Positions 25,783 to 35,569 of a stretch of 64,000 bases of DNA are shown in pieces. The first letter of the stretch is position 1. Every line of letters begins with the position of its first letter. This DNA comes from Prolixibacteraceae bacterium (GTDB taxonomy: Bacteria; Bacteroidota; Bacteroidia; Bacteroidales; Prolixibacteraceae), in the NCBI GenBank assembly GCA_028282705.1, contig JANQHI010000033.1, forward strand, positions 1 to 64,000, given 5' to 3'. The notes beneath the pieces were generated by a model, which was not told where the DNA came from, searched no databases, and worked only from the letters and a program-made list of their open reading frames with translations. The position numbers and the translations under genes were made by a program.

Positions 25783-26637
25783 TTAATATTCCCAAAGGTT
25801 TTGTTCAAAATCAAATATTTCAGATTCAATCCTTTTCGATTCTAACATGGCTTCTTTTCCCTGCAAATACTGAAATATCGCCCTATTATTAAATGTATTT
25901 GATTCTTTAATAATATAACTATTGAAATACCTTTTTATAAATAGATCATCAAATGACATTTTACGGGCATCATTGCTAGGATTAAATACCTCGTTAGTGG
26001 CAAATAACTCCCTAGCTTCAGGGTAGTAAATCCAGAATGCCCTTTGCCTTTGAATTTGACCTGTTGGGTCGTCATCCCTAACATAAAGCCTGATTGGGCA
26101 AATACCAATTATCCTGACATTCATTGTAGAGTTGCTCTTATCAAAATACCACTCCTCCTTTACCATAAATTGTTTTACCTCGTCTTTTCTAATTTCTCCT
26201 GGAACTTCCCGGTCAACATATCCTCCAGTTTCAAAGTCTCTCACCTGCATGGTTTGGGTACTTGCACCTAATTGTTCTTTAACTTCGTCATAAGTAATCG
26301 GGAGCTTAAAATCATCTGCATCGTTACGCGCATCATAAGCAGTGACTTGCCCACTTTCTATTCCTTGTAAAAGTAATGTGAAAAGGTTCACACGGTCATC
26401 CATTTCTTGGGTAGGGAAATACAATGGTTGGTTAATTTTTTCCCTAACATCAATAACCCTCCATATTTTTTTAGACCAGAATACATCAGCCTCCCTGACC
26501 TCAGGAAGTGGCATAGGTTTTTTCTGGTAGACATCACGCCTTTGATAGGCTCCATTAATGATCTGTGCCTCTGCACTTGTATTCACCAGGCTTAATAACA
26601 TGGCAAAAATTCCGGATATTAAAACTAGCTTTTTCAT
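25783..26637 (-). CDS. gldN: Type IX secretion/gliding protein GldN
   Basis: GldN (PorN) is a periplasmic protein that forms the T9SS ring with GldK and contacts GldM. The 284-residue product has a signal peptide ending near SAEAQ and typical blocks: VFWSKKIWRVIDVREKINQP, IRLYVRDDD, RAFWIYYPEARELF and DDLFIKRYFNSYI. It is the last gene of the operon, two bases after gldM, and is followed by a terminator. Family, length and context all agree. Confidence 0.95.
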   Translation of the reverse strand: MKKLVLISGIFAMLLSLVNTSAEAQIINGAYQRRDVYQKKPMPLPEVREADVFWSKKIWRVIDVREKINQPLYFPTQEMDDRVNLFTLLLQGIESGQVTAYDARNDADDFKLPITYDEVKEQLGASTQTMQVRDFETGGYVDREVPGEIRKDEVKQFMVKEEWYFDKSNSTMNVRIIGICPIRLYVRDDDPTGQIQRQRAFWIYYPEARELFATNEVFNPSNDARKMSFDDLFIKRYFNSYIIKESNTFNNRAIFQYLQGKEAMLESKRIESEIFDFEQNLWEY

Positions 26638-26639
26638 GG

Positions 26640-28247
26640 TTATCTTATTTTAAAACTAATAGGGTCTAAAGGTCGTGTTGACCCATCATCTCCAGTAGCT
26701 ATTATTTCGTCAATATGAATTAATGTATTTGGCAACAACCTGTCAAATTGTTGTTTTTGTTCTTGTGTAAAACGGTTTGATTTAGCAGGGTAAGGGTCGA
26801 CATAACCCGTAGCACTTGTTATGTACATTGTAAATTGAGTAACTGTAAAATTTAAATCAAAAAGGAAATCTTCCAAAACAGCTTCTATGCCATCCTGTAT
26901 TTTTAACTCCTCTTTTCTAATAGTACCTCCTGATTTCCCAGCTATTTTAGCCACGGGGTCAGGAACTTGCTTTACCCTCCAGTCTGTATCGCCTATAAAC
27001 CTTTCTTGTCCTCCTACTTTCGCATAGACAGAGATTTTAGTCCTTTTACCCAACTCATCTATAGCAGTTGGATGCATATAATAAAGTTCTCCCTGTTTCT
27101 CAATGCTGCCATTTGTTGCTTCAACCCTGATATCTTCTTTAGCTACGCCAGGAACAGCAACATCAAGAGGATTTGCCAACCCTTTATAAAAGACATTCAT
27201 TTTTGTGGCTGAAACTGTAATGCTAGGTGGAGTTACCTGGTATTCTTTTTCAAACCTATATGGAACTGTAACCCCAGCAGGATTTTTATAATTGATTACT
27301 CCACTAAAGCTAAATGTGCCTGTGGTAGCAGTGTTTACTGAATATGTGGCCATACCATCCTGTAATTGCAACTTTTGCCCCTCTACAAAAATGTCTGGTT
27401 CTTGGGTGGTATCAGTAGCGGCAAGGAAAATTTTAGCTTCATACCTATCTCCTTGTAATACTATGCTAGAGGTTGGGATAACCTGTGCAGCCAGTTTATT
27501 AAATTTAAAGGATTCAGCATCAATTTTGGAAAACAAATAATTGAGAATATGTGATTCTGCATTCCTGATATCTAATTGAAATTTCTTCAATAAGGTAATT
27601 ACAGCAATTAATGGTTTGTTATCAAAATATTGTGCCTCCCAACTAATCCTCTCTTCTTTTCCTTTTATATTTTTTGGGTCAGAAGTATCCAATTCTTCTA
27701 GTATGGATTGCCTAAAGCTTTCATCTGATTCATTGATACTTTGGATCAGGATATTTTTATATTCACCTATTTTTTGCTTGAGTTCTTCTGCCTTCTTTTG
27801 CGTGATCATTATCTCTGAAGGTGTATTTAGGTCATCCTCTTTTTTCAGGCGGATTGTATCCCCTTTTTGATTAACAAAAAAGGGTGAATCCGACCTGAGA
27901 GGGTGTTCTTCATCAACCAAAACACCCCCTGATGTTTTCACTATGTGTTCCTTTAGCTGCCATATGTAATTGACGAGAGAATCAGCACTGGCACGAACAT
28001 TTAATGCCTTATCCCTCCATTCACCAACTTTATCCTGGTTCTGGCTATAGGCAAAATCAAAGTCACCATAAATCTGTTCATTTTTACTATCAACAGTTTT
28101 AATGGTATGGGCAAGGCTTGAATCAACCACCCTGAAAGCTTCCAATACTTCAGCAGCAACGTTCAATGCCAGCATGGCAGTTAGAACGATGTACATCATA
28201 TTTATCATTTTTTGCCGCGGTGTTTCCGGGCAATTCTTTGCACCCAT
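26640..28247 (-). CDS. gldM: Type IX secretion/gliding motor protein GldM
   Basis: GldM (PorM) spans the periplasm and links the GldL inner-membrane motor to the GldKN ring. The 535-residue product starts with a cytoplasmic PETPRQKMINMMYIVLTAML segment that continues as its single membrane helix. This is followed by a long periplasmic part with a helical region to about residue 240 and then beta domains (PTSSIVLQGDRYEAKIFLAATD, PYRFEKEYQVTPPSITVSATKMNVFYKGLANPLDVAVPG region). Ordinary length for the family. It lies 22 bases after gldL and 2 bases before gldN. Confidence 0.96.
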   Translation of the reverse strand: MGAKNCPETPRQKMINMMYIVLTAMLALNVAAEVLEAFRVVDSSLAHTIKTVDSKNEQIYGDFDFAYSQNQDKVGEWRDKALNVRASADSLVNYIWQLKEHIVKTSGGVLVDEEHPLRSDSPFFVNQKGDTIRLKKEDDLNTPSEIMITQKKAEELKQKIGEYKNILIQSINESDESFRQSILEELDTSDPKNIKGKEERISWEAQYFDNKPLIAVITLLKKFQLDIRNAESHILNYLFSKIDAESFKFNKLAAQVIPTSSIVLQGDRYEAKIFLAATDTTQEPDIFVEGQKLQLQDGMATYSVNTATTGTFSFSGVINYKNPAGVTVPYRFEKEYQVTPPSITVSATKMNVFYKGLANPLDVAVPGVAKEDIRVEATNGSIEKQGELYYMHPTAIDELGKRTKISVYAKVGGQERFIGDTDWRVKQVPDPVAKIAGKSGGTIRKEELKIQDGIEAVLEDFLFDLNFTVTQFTMYITSATGYVDPYPAKSNRFTQEQKQQFDRLLPNTLIHIDEIIATGDDGSTRPLDPISFKIR

Positions 28248-28269
28248 ATCAGAACTTCCTCTTTTACTG

Positions 28270-29244
28270 TTATTTTTTGTAATTCATGGCTCCCAACATA
28301 CCACCATAGATGGTATTGAGTGCTTCAAGGTGTTTATTAAGTTGTTCAGCGTTCTCCTTATATTTCTTAATTTCTTTTACTGATGAAGAAAGTACTTCAT
28401 TAATTTGCTGAAGGTCTGAACTAAATTTTTGGCTAGCTTCAAATTGTTGTTGCGTACCTTGCAATTGAGTTACAAATGAACTATTTAACTCTGAAAGGTT
28501 TTTATTAAGCGTGGCCATCTTTTCTGAATATTGCTTTGAGTTATCTCCAATATTTTTCAGGTCGCCTGAAATAGTTTGGGATGCCTCCTCATATGATTTA
28601 GCCAATAGTTCTGAAGACTCGATAACTTTAGAGTTAAATTGCTCACCTGTTTGATTAAGTTTTGCTATCACCTCTTGGCCTGAATCAGTTAGCTGTTTTG
28701 CAGTATTGCTATATGAGTCTGCCAATTCATTTACTGAATTATTTATACTCTCATTGGCCTTATTATTTATTTCAGCAAACGTGTTCATTGATTCTGAAGC
28801 ATAGCCCATGTTTTTTACGTATAAATCTGTAGCAAGTGTTGCCGTTGAAATATCGCTAATTCCCCTGGCTGTATTGCTTAAATCATTTAACCCTTTGCTA
28901 ACTTTCGAGATCAATTCGGGCGTAATATCAGAGCTTTTAAGAAGTTCATTAAATTTACCAGCTCCATCTGCCTGGTCAAGCTCATCAAAATCGATCATTT
29001 CATAATCTTCCCTAAGCTCAGGATAAACCTTTCCCCAATCAGGTATCTCCATAGGTGGTTCAAACGCTGAGATAAAGAAAATGAATGCTTCTGTTAAAAG
29101 CCCAACTGCCAAAATGTAGCCTGAATAAGGCAAGTGTTCCAGTTTAAATAAGGCACCAATCATCACAATTGATGCACCCCAACCATACACATAGCCCATA
29201 AAGACTTTCCAGCGTTTTGTTTTTATTATTTCACCAAAATTCAT
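28270..29244 (-). CDS. gldL: Type IX secretion/gliding motor protein GldL
   Basis: GldL (PorL) is the proton-driven inner-membrane motor partner of GldM. Two membrane helices lie at about residues 15-33 and 40-60, the second with the buried glutamate Glu52 in LLTEAFIFFISAFEPP, the region implicated in proton use. A long cytoplasmic helical tail rich in Ser, Asn and Glu follows (residues 90-324), predicted coiled coil. At 324 residues it is longer than many homologues, mainly through this tail. It sits between gldK (24 bases) and gldM (22 bases). Confidence 0.95.
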   Translation of the reverse strand: MNFGEIIKTKRWKVFMGYVYGWGASIVMIGALFKLEHLPYSGYILAVGLLTEAFIFFISAFEPPMEIPDWGKVYPELREDYEMIDFDELDQADGAGKFNELLKSSDITPELISKVSKGLNDLSNTARGISDISTATLATDLYVKNMGYASESMNTFAEINNKANESINNSVNELADSYSNTAKQLTDSGQEVIAKLNQTGEQFNSKVIESSELLAKSYEEASQTISGDLKNIGDNSKQYSEKMATLNKNLSELNSSFVTQLQGTQQQFEASQKFSSDLQQINEVLSSSVKEIKKYKENAEQLNKHLEALNTIYGGMLGAMNYKK

Positions 29245-29268
29245 TGTTAAATAATCAATTTAGAATTT

Positions 29269-30609
29269 TTAAAATTCGTTGCTAAAAGAAGACCTTGCAC
29301 ACCTAAAACCAATAAAGGATTTAGATTCATCCTGGTATTCATAACTTCTTGTTGAAACCTGGAGGAAATAATTAATGTCTTTCCATGAGCCTCCACGGAT
29401 AACTTTGCGTTTCATTGCAGGCGGGTCGTCAGGTAAAGCATTGTATTCAAATGATGGGTTAAAATCATTATAATATTGGTATGCTGCTTCGTCATATGCA
29501 TCATTAGTCCATTCTGCAACATTTCCTGACATATCATACAGCCCATACTCATTGGCATCATAGCTACCAACTTTCATTGTGGCTATTCCACCATCTTCTA
29601 CATAATTCCCTCTTAAAGGTTTAAAGTTTGCAAGGAAAACACCTTCATCATCACGGGTGTAATAGCCTCCCCAAGGGTACATTGATAAATATTTCCCTCC
29701 TCGGGCAGCATATTCCCATTCTGCTTCTGAAGGCAGCCTATAAGCCTGCAATGTGGGCTCCCCTCTGCTTTCAAGGTAGTCTGTTTGTATTTTTGTCCTC
29801 CAGTTGCAAAATGCTTTTGCTTGTTTCCAATTAACACCAACAACTGGGTATTCTTCAAACCCAGGATGTGAAAAATACCTGGTTGCCCATGGCTCATTAT
29901 AAGAGTATGTAAAATCCCTTATCCAGCACAATGTGTCAGGGTAAACATTGACACGTTCCCTCATTATAAAAGAAGACCTATTCTCAACAGGGATTTCATT
30001 CCCTTCAAGGTCATAAACAGTACCCTGGTAACTCTGGGTCTCATAATTATACATATTTGAACGTTTGGCAGCTTGTTTGTAATCAATCCACCATGATTCA
30101 TAAAACAATTTCCTTGCATCAATAGACTTCCTATTTGAAAACCTTTCATTTTCAGGGATGTATAATTCTTCAAGAGCCATTTGAAAGTCAGGATCATCCC
30201 ATTCGATCCTTTCTTCCCAGTTTATCAGGGGAGGGTCAATAGGATTTCCATCCCTATCTTCAGTAATCAGGAATTCAGGATATTGTTCCCCAAGCAATTC
30301 CCTGGCCAGTTTATCTCGTGTCCAAGTTACAAACTGGCGGTATTCACTATTTGTAATTTCTGTGTCATCCATCCAAAAAGCATCAATAGAGATGGTTTTT
30401 GATGCAGTGTTTGACCAGGCAGGATCCTGGTCATTGGGACCCAGGTTATATGTTCCCCTTTGGACAAACACCATTCCATGTGGAGATGATTCATTCCATC
30501 TACCTCTATTTGTTACGCCTATGAGTTCACCATTTCCTGACTGGTTGTTACAACCCATAAAACTAAAGGCGCTCCATATTACTGTTCCAATTAAAAGAAA
30601 TTTCTTCAT
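29269..30609 (-). CDS. gldK: Type IX secretion/gliding lipoprotein GldK
   Basis: GldK (PorK) is the outer-membrane-associated lipoprotein of the T9SS ring. The lipobox ends at Cys20 (FSFMGC). The SUMF1-like domain covers most of the 446 residues (AFWMDDTEITNSEYRQFV, YRLPSEAEWEYAARGG, GLYDMSGNVAEWTN, RKVIRGGSWKD, FIGFRCAR). It lies 26 bases after porP and 24 before gldL, and so is the in-operon copy. A second, similar gene lies at 24304-25653. Confidence 0.95.
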   Translation of the reverse strand: MKKFLLIGTVIWSAFSFMGCNNQSGNGELIGVTNRGRWNESSPHGMVFVQRGTYNLGPNDQDPAWSNTASKTISIDAFWMDDTEITNSEYRQFVTWTRDKLARELLGEQYPEFLITEDRDGNPIDPPLINWEERIEWDDPDFQMALEELYIPENERFSNRKSIDARKLFYESWWIDYKQAAKRSNMYNYETQSYQGTVYDLEGNEIPVENRSSFIMRERVNVYPDTLCWIRDFTYSYNEPWATRYFSHPGFEEYPVVGVNWKQAKAFCNWRTKIQTDYLESRGEPTLQAYRLPSEAEWEYAARGGKYLSMYPWGGYYTRDDEGVFLANFKPLRGNYVEDGGIATMKVGSYDANEYGLYDMSGNVAEWTNDAYDEAAYQYYNDFNPSFEYNALPDDPPAMKRKVIRGGSWKDINYFLQVSTRSYEYQDESKSFIGFRCARSSFSNEF

Positions 30610-30635
30610 AGCTCAATTTTAATAGGCTTTATTTC

Positions 30636-31574
30636 TTATAAAAATCTTATACTCTTATACTTACGTGTTCGGTTCTTTTCGAGGTTAATAGCATAACTAA
30701 TAAAGAACTCGTGCGAACCATAACCATATCTTCCTATTGCAGAGGTTACCAGGTCGAATGAATAACCAAAAATAAGGCCATTGTTCAACTCTGCCCCTAA
30801 AAGCAGGGAGATTGCATCCTGGTATCTGTAAGATAAACCTCCCCATAACCTTTCGTCATATACTATGTTTGCATTTAAATCCATTTGCCAACTGGCTGCG
30901 TCCGATTTAAATAGAAATGACGGCCGTAATTCAAATAACGGGTCGGGCAGTTTTATATTGTATCCGCCCGATAAATAATAATGCCTTGACAAATACGTAC
31001 TTGCAAGGTCTGAAAACTCTATGGCAGCCTGGTTTAAATGTGTGACCGAGGCTCCCAAATAATAATTATTTGCCTTCAAATATAAACCCAATCCAATGTC
31101 AAAAGCCAGTTGGCTCACCTCTCCTTCAGTAAGTAAAGGATCACTTGTGTTCCAGTATTCACCCTCTGGGGCATACCATTCACCATTGATTGTTTTGTTG
31201 AAAAACCCTAATGATAACCCAATTCCAAGTGTACCTGGTTTTATTTCAGTTTTAAATGCATAAGCAAAATCTACTGACACATTTTTTTCAAAACCAAGCT
31301 GGTCATTCATTACGGTAAAACCAACACCACTTGGTGCACCAAAAACATCAATGGCTGCTTCTACACTAAACAATGTTGTAACAGGTGCTCCTTCAATTCC
31401 TGCCCATTGGTAACGATTTAATATAATGCCACTTATGGCATTTTCGCTACCCGCATATCCTGGGTTTACTCCTAACTTGAAATGCATGTTATTAGTAAAC
31501 TGCGGATCCTGCTGCCCAACAACTGCTAAATTAACTATAATTACAAAAAATAAAAAAGAAATGGACTTTTTCAT
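30636..31574 (-). CDS. porP: PorP/SprF family T9SS outer-membrane protein
   Basis: PorP/SprF proteins are outer-membrane beta barrels that help secrete or anchor T9SS substrates, in particular those with type B sorting domains. The 312-residue product has a signal peptide ending at VVGQQ and the typical start DPQFTNNMHFKLGVNPGYAG, then repeated barrel strands (GVGFTVMNDQLGFEK, LGIGLSLGFFNKTING, YYLGASVTHLNQ, GGLSYRYQDAISLLLG) and an aromatic final region. It is the first gene of the operon with gldKLMN, the same order as porPKLMN in Porphyromonas. Confidence 0.93.
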   Translation of the reverse strand: MKKSISFLFFVIIVNLAVVGQQDPQFTNNMHFKLGVNPGYAGSENAISGIILNRYQWAGIEGAPVTTLFSVEAAIDVFGAPSGVGFTVMNDQLGFEKNVSVDFAYAFKTEIKPGTLGIGLSLGFFNKTINGEWYAPEGEYWNTSDPLLTEGEVSQLAFDIGLGLYLKANNYYLGASVTHLNQAAIEFSDLASTYLSRHYYLSGGYNIKLPDPLFELRPSFLFKSDAASWQMDLNANIVYDERLWGGLSYRYQDAISLLLGAELNNGLIFGYSFDLVTSAIGRYGYGSHEFFISYAINLEKNRTRKYKSIRFL

Positions 31575-31691
31575 AGTTCACCTGTTGCAACAACTTTTGG
31601 CCTCTTTCAATACTTGCTAAAGAAAGAAAAAAAAGCTTTCTGAAACAAGCTTGGTGGGCTTAGATATGCAAAGAACGTTAGTAATTTCTTA

Positions 31692-32855
31692 TTATTTTGA
31701 CATTTGGTCTATTTTTCGGATAAACTTCAGCCATTTCTCAGGGATTTCCTTTTTTGATGCCATTTCATAGTCATTTTTTGAGCATGAAAAAGAAACTTTG
31801 TTTTTATCGCCTGAATGAAACTGCATCCACCAGCGCTCAGTAAATTTATTATGGTAAAAAATAATGGGGCTATCAAGCTCCTCTAATTGTACATTAAATT
31901 GGGTGTACCTTTCTGAAGAATTGACAGGGTTGTCACTTTTCCTGTCCCTAAATCCTTCTAAAAAATACCAGATTATTTGAGATGCAAGTTTTGCAGTTTG
32001 CCCTTTCACATCATGTTTCGGGTTCATTTCAAATATCCCAAATACTTTAAGCTTATCACTAAGCCCTGCATACCTTGCCAGCTGGCAAGCTTCTTCACTA
32101 TACAGCCCATTTGGTGACCCTTTATAATGTGCCGGGGCATCCATTTGCCTAATTGCCTCAATATCAATACTAAGGAAATCAGAGTCACGGATTATGGGTT
32201 CCATTTCTTTTATGTTTGCCCTAAGGTCACCAAGCCTGATATGGTCGAAAAGCATCTTCTCGACCTTTGCCAATATTTTGGAAGATGTATAATAGCTCTG
32301 GTATCCTAAAAAGTTGATATGGAATAATTGAGGGTTTTCCAACAGAATTTTTGAAAGGTAGTTTGATGAATTAAAAGGTGCCTGGTAGCTTTTCAAGTCA
32401 ATTGAAGGGTCAATGGTTGTGAGGGTAAAAAACTTTTCATTTTTGAATGCCCTGGCAATCCCAATACCTATATCCTGCCCACCTCCTATAACAACCATAG
32501 TAACACCATATTCAACCAGGTAATCAGTAACATCCCTCAATGCATAGTAAATGTCTTTTTTACCATTTCCCTGTTTTAAATTTCCCAGGTCAATAATTTT
32601 AAATTGTGTGTCAAAATTATCAAGTTGGTAAAAAAACTTCCTTATTTGGTTTGGTGCTGTTGCTGTTCCTTTGTTTTCAGTCCTTTCTTCATATGGCACC
32701 CCAACAATGGCAATATCATATTGGTTAAACTTTTCAGGAGAAAAGTTTTGCATATTTTTCCTGATTAGATAACCAAGGGAATTTTTGTTTTTCCCAAAGC
32801 TATCTAACTGGAAATCAGAAAAATCTACTGAATCAAAGTAGTACCTAATATCCAT
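31692..32855 (-). CDS. Ureohydrolase-fold protein with degenerate metal site (annotated elsewhere as formimidoylglutamase)
   Basis: The 387-residue protein has the arginase/agmatinase/formimidoylglutamase fold, but the manganese ligands are altered. The GGDHS motif reads GGGQD (residues 124-128), DAHxD reads DPSID (149-153) with Ser for His, and SxDxDxxDP reads SIDIEAIRQMD (229-239). An active binuclear manganese hydrolase is therefore unlikely. No other histidine-degradation gene is nearby, which argues against a true HutG. From memory, related degenerate proteins sit beside topA and gld genes in other Bacteroidota, as here (topA 173 bases upstream, porP 117 bases downstream on the same strand). 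Its role is unknown; a structural or binding part in T9SS or gliding is a reasonable guess. Confidence 0.8.
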   Translation of the reverse strand: MDIRYYFDSVDFSDFQLDSFGKNKNSLGYLIRKNMQNFSPEKFNQYDIAIVGVPYEERTENKGTATAPNQIRKFFYQLDNFDTQFKIIDLGNLKQGNGKKDIYYALRDVTDYLVEYGVTMVVIGGGQDIGIGIARAFKNEKFFTLTTIDPSIDLKSYQAPFNSSNYLSKILLENPQLFHINFLGYQSYYTSSKILAKVEKMLFDHIRLGDLRANIKEMEPIIRDSDFLSIDIEAIRQMDAPAHYKGSPNGLYSEEACQLARYAGLSDKLKVFGIFEMNPKHDVKGQTAKLASQIIWYFLEGFRDRKSDNPVNSSERYTQFNVQLEELDSPIIFYHNKFTERWWMQFHSGDKNKVSFSCSKNDYEMASKKEIPEKWLKFIRKIDQMSK

Positions 32856-33028
32856 ACTTTAAAAATACCAATAAATATGTAGGCAGTTCAGGCAAAACAA
32901 GGGAATAAAGAAAAGAATACTAACAAAGTACTGTTGAAATAAAATAGCAAAACTTAAAACAATTTCATAAGAAAAGGGTATAATACCACACAAAGGGTTG
33001 AACTTTTTTTGGAAGCAAAATTATTGAG

Positions 33029-35368
33029 TTATTTTCTTTTCCTGGATTTTTTGGTTGCAGGTGTACTCTCAATAATTTTCATGCAATCCTCGTAACCTAA
33101 TTCTTCTGCCTTTGTATTTTTGGGCAACTTGTAGTTTTTCTTTTTGTATGAAATATAAGGACCCCATCTTCCATCAAGTATTTTTAGTTCCGGCTCATTA
33201 TCAAAAACTTTGATAACTGCTTTTCTGTCTTTTTCCTTTTTGGCTTCAATTAATATAACAGCTTTTTCAAGCGTTACTGTAAAAGGGTCATCTTCTTTTT
33301 CTAAAGAAACAAATTTGTTGTCATGCCTGACATATGGCCCAAACCTTCCTATTGCCACTGTTACTTTTTTCCCTTCATAATCACCTAGTTCTCTTGGTAA
33401 TTTAAAAAGTTCAAGGGCTTCTTCAAGGGTAATTGTTTCAAGATGTTGCCCGGTCCTTAATCCTGCAAACTGAGGTTTACCTTCGCCATCACCATTTGTT
33501 GTGGTTTCTCCCAATTGTACAATAGGGCCAAACCTCCCAATTTTTACAGATACTTGTTTCCCAGAGTCAGGGTCATTCCCCAAAATCCTTTCTCCTCTTG
33601 AGTTGTCAGTTGTTTGGAGGGCAGTTTCAACCCTTCCATGGAATGGAGAATAAAACTTTTGGATCATATCATTCCAAACCTTTTTACCAATAGCTATGTC
33701 ATCAAATTCTTTCTCAACATTTGCCGTGAAATTGAAATCCATAATATGGTCAAAATGTTTCAACAAAAAATCATTAACAACCATTCCTATATCTGTTGGG
33801 AAAAGTTTAGCTTTTTCTGCCCCTGTAATTTCAGAATGTTGGTTTTCTGAAATTTGGTTGTTCTTTAGGGAAATAGAAGTAAAACTTCTTTGTAATCCTG
33901 GCCTGTCTTCTTTTACCACATACTCCCTGTTTTGTATTGTGGTAATTGTAGGTGCATAAGTAGATGGCCTGCCAATACCAAGTTCTTCCAACTTCCGAAC
34001 TAATGAAGCTTCAGTATACCTTGGAGGTTTGGCAGTGAAACGCTCAGTAGCAACCATTTGGTTAAGCCTGAGTTGATTGCCAACTTTAACAGGAGGAATT
34101 ATGCCTTGCCCTGTACCATTCCCATTTCCATTTTCATCATCTGAAGATTCTATATAAACTTTTAAAAACCCATCAAAAACCAGTACCTCGCCTGAAGCAG
34201 TGAATTTTTCACTAGTAGTTGAGATATCAATTGTAACAGTTGTTTTCTCTAATTTGGCATCTGCCATTTGGGAAGCAATTGTCCTTTTCCAGATCAATTC
34301 ATAAAGCCTTTTTTCCTGGGCAGAACCTTCAATGTTTTCCTGGTCAATATAAGTTGGGCGGATAGCTTCGTGAGCCTCCTGGGCACTTTTTGATTTTGTT
34401 TTATACTGCCTGGTTTTTACATATTTTTCTCCAAGCGTGTCTGTAATTTTCTTTTTGGCAGTGTTAAGGGCCAGCCCAGATAAATTAACAGAATCTGTAC
34501 GCATGTAAGTAATTTTACCTGCTTCATACAAACGCTGGGCCACTGCCATTGTTTGTGAAACAGAGAAACCAAGCTTCCTGCTGGCTTCTTGCTGCAATGT
34601 GGATGTGGTAAAAGGTTGTGCTGGAGTTCTTTTTCCTGGCCTTTTTACAATGTCAGAAATTGAGAATTCAGCATCCTTGCATTTTTCCATAAAGGCTAAA
34701 GCTTCACTTTTCGTGGAAAATCTTTTTGGTAATTCTGCTTTAAGTTCTGATGCTTTCCCAGTGTTTTCAGTTACCAAAAAAGTTGCTGTGGTCCTATAGG
34801 TTGATGTTGAAGTAAAATCCCTAATATCACGTTCACGTTCAACTATCAGCCTGACTGCCACAGATTGGACCCTGCCTGCAGAAAGGGCAGGTTTAACTTT
34901 CTTCCAAAGGACAGGTGATACCTCAAAACCAACAATCCTGTCTAATACCCTTCTGGCTTGTTGGGCATTTACTAGGTTCTGGTCAAGTGAACGTGGCGAT
35001 TCAATAGCCTTCATTATGGCATCTTTTGTAATCTCATGGAATACTATCCTTTTGGTTTTAGCCTCATCTAGTTTTAAAACCTTAATAAGATGCCACGCAA
35101 TAGCTTCTCCCTCACGGTCTTCATCCGAGGCAATCCAAACTGTCTTAGCCTCTTTCGAAAGTTTTTTTAGTTCAGATACAATTTTCTTTTTATCTGATGA
35201 AACTACATACTTAGGTTCAAAGTTATTTTCAATATCAATACCAAAATCTTTCTTCTCAAGGTCTCTGATATGCCCCATACTAGACGTTACCAAAAAATCG
35301 GGCCCCAGGAATTTTTCAATTGTCCTTGCTTTGGCCGGTGACTCAACAATTACCAGATTTTCTTGCAT
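33029..35368 (-). CDS. topA: DNA topoisomerase I
   Basis: Type IA topoisomerase that relaxes negative supercoils. The 779-residue product starts with the Toprim domain (LVIVESPAKARTIEKFLG; the SDEDREGEAIAWHL acid cluster near residue 81). The catalytic tyrosine is Tyr288 in KITYMRTDS. Around residue 465 the GRPSTYAPTI motif is seen. The C-terminus has repeated topo C-terminal modules (GRFGPYVR, GRWGPYISY) in place of zinc fingers and a basic KKSRKRK tail, as in other Bacteroidota. Divergent from the PBP1A gene with a 201-base shared promoter region. Confidence 0.97.
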   Translation of the reverse strand: MQENLVIVESPAKARTIEKFLGPDFLVTSSMGHIRDLEKKDFGIDIENNFEPKYVVSSDKKKIVSELKKLSKEAKTVWIASDEDREGEAIAWHLIKVLKLDEAKTKRIVFHEITKDAIMKAIESPRSLDQNLVNAQQARRVLDRIVGFEVSPVLWKKVKPALSAGRVQSVAVRLIVERERDIRDFTSTSTYRTTATFLVTENTGKASELKAELPKRFSTKSEALAFMEKCKDAEFSISDIVKRPGKRTPAQPFTTSTLQQEASRKLGFSVSQTMAVAQRLYEAGKITYMRTDSVNLSGLALNTAKKKITDTLGEKYVKTRQYKTKSKSAQEAHEAIRPTYIDQENIEGSAQEKRLYELIWKRTIASQMADAKLEKTTVTIDISTTSEKFTASGEVLVFDGFLKVYIESSDDENGNGNGTGQGIIPPVKVGNQLRLNQMVATERFTAKPPRYTEASLVRKLEELGIGRPSTYAPTITTIQNREYVVKEDRPGLQRSFTSISLKNNQISENQHSEITGAEKAKLFPTDIGMVVNDFLLKHFDHIMDFNFTANVEKEFDDIAIGKKVWNDMIQKFYSPFHGRVETALQTTDNSRGERILGNDPDSGKQVSVKIGRFGPIVQLGETTTNGDGEGKPQFAGLRTGQHLETITLEEALELFKLPRELGDYEGKKVTVAIGRFGPYVRHDNKFVSLEKEDDPFTVTLEKAVILIEAKKEKDRKAVIKVFDNEPELKILDGRWGPYISYKKKNYKLPKNTKAEELGYEDCMKIIESTPATKKSRKRK

Positions 35369-35569
35369 AAGGTTTTATAAAAATTTTGCAAAATAAAGGA
35401 AATGATTGGCTAAGTTCAAAATTTCAGGCATAAAATTTCTAAAATCTATTTAATTGAAAATGATGGTTTTGTTGTTATAAACAATAATTAACAGCCTTGA
35501 AAGTTAAATAAGGAAAGGGTGGTTGGGTATATTCATTATATTTGCCAATAGGTATTTAAACCAGGATTT

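Noticed and set aside
24304..30609. The two GldK-type proteins as sulfatase-maturing enzymes for the sulfatase at 140
   Set aside because: The SUMF1 fold is shared, but full-length similarity and operon context identify them as T9SS ring components.
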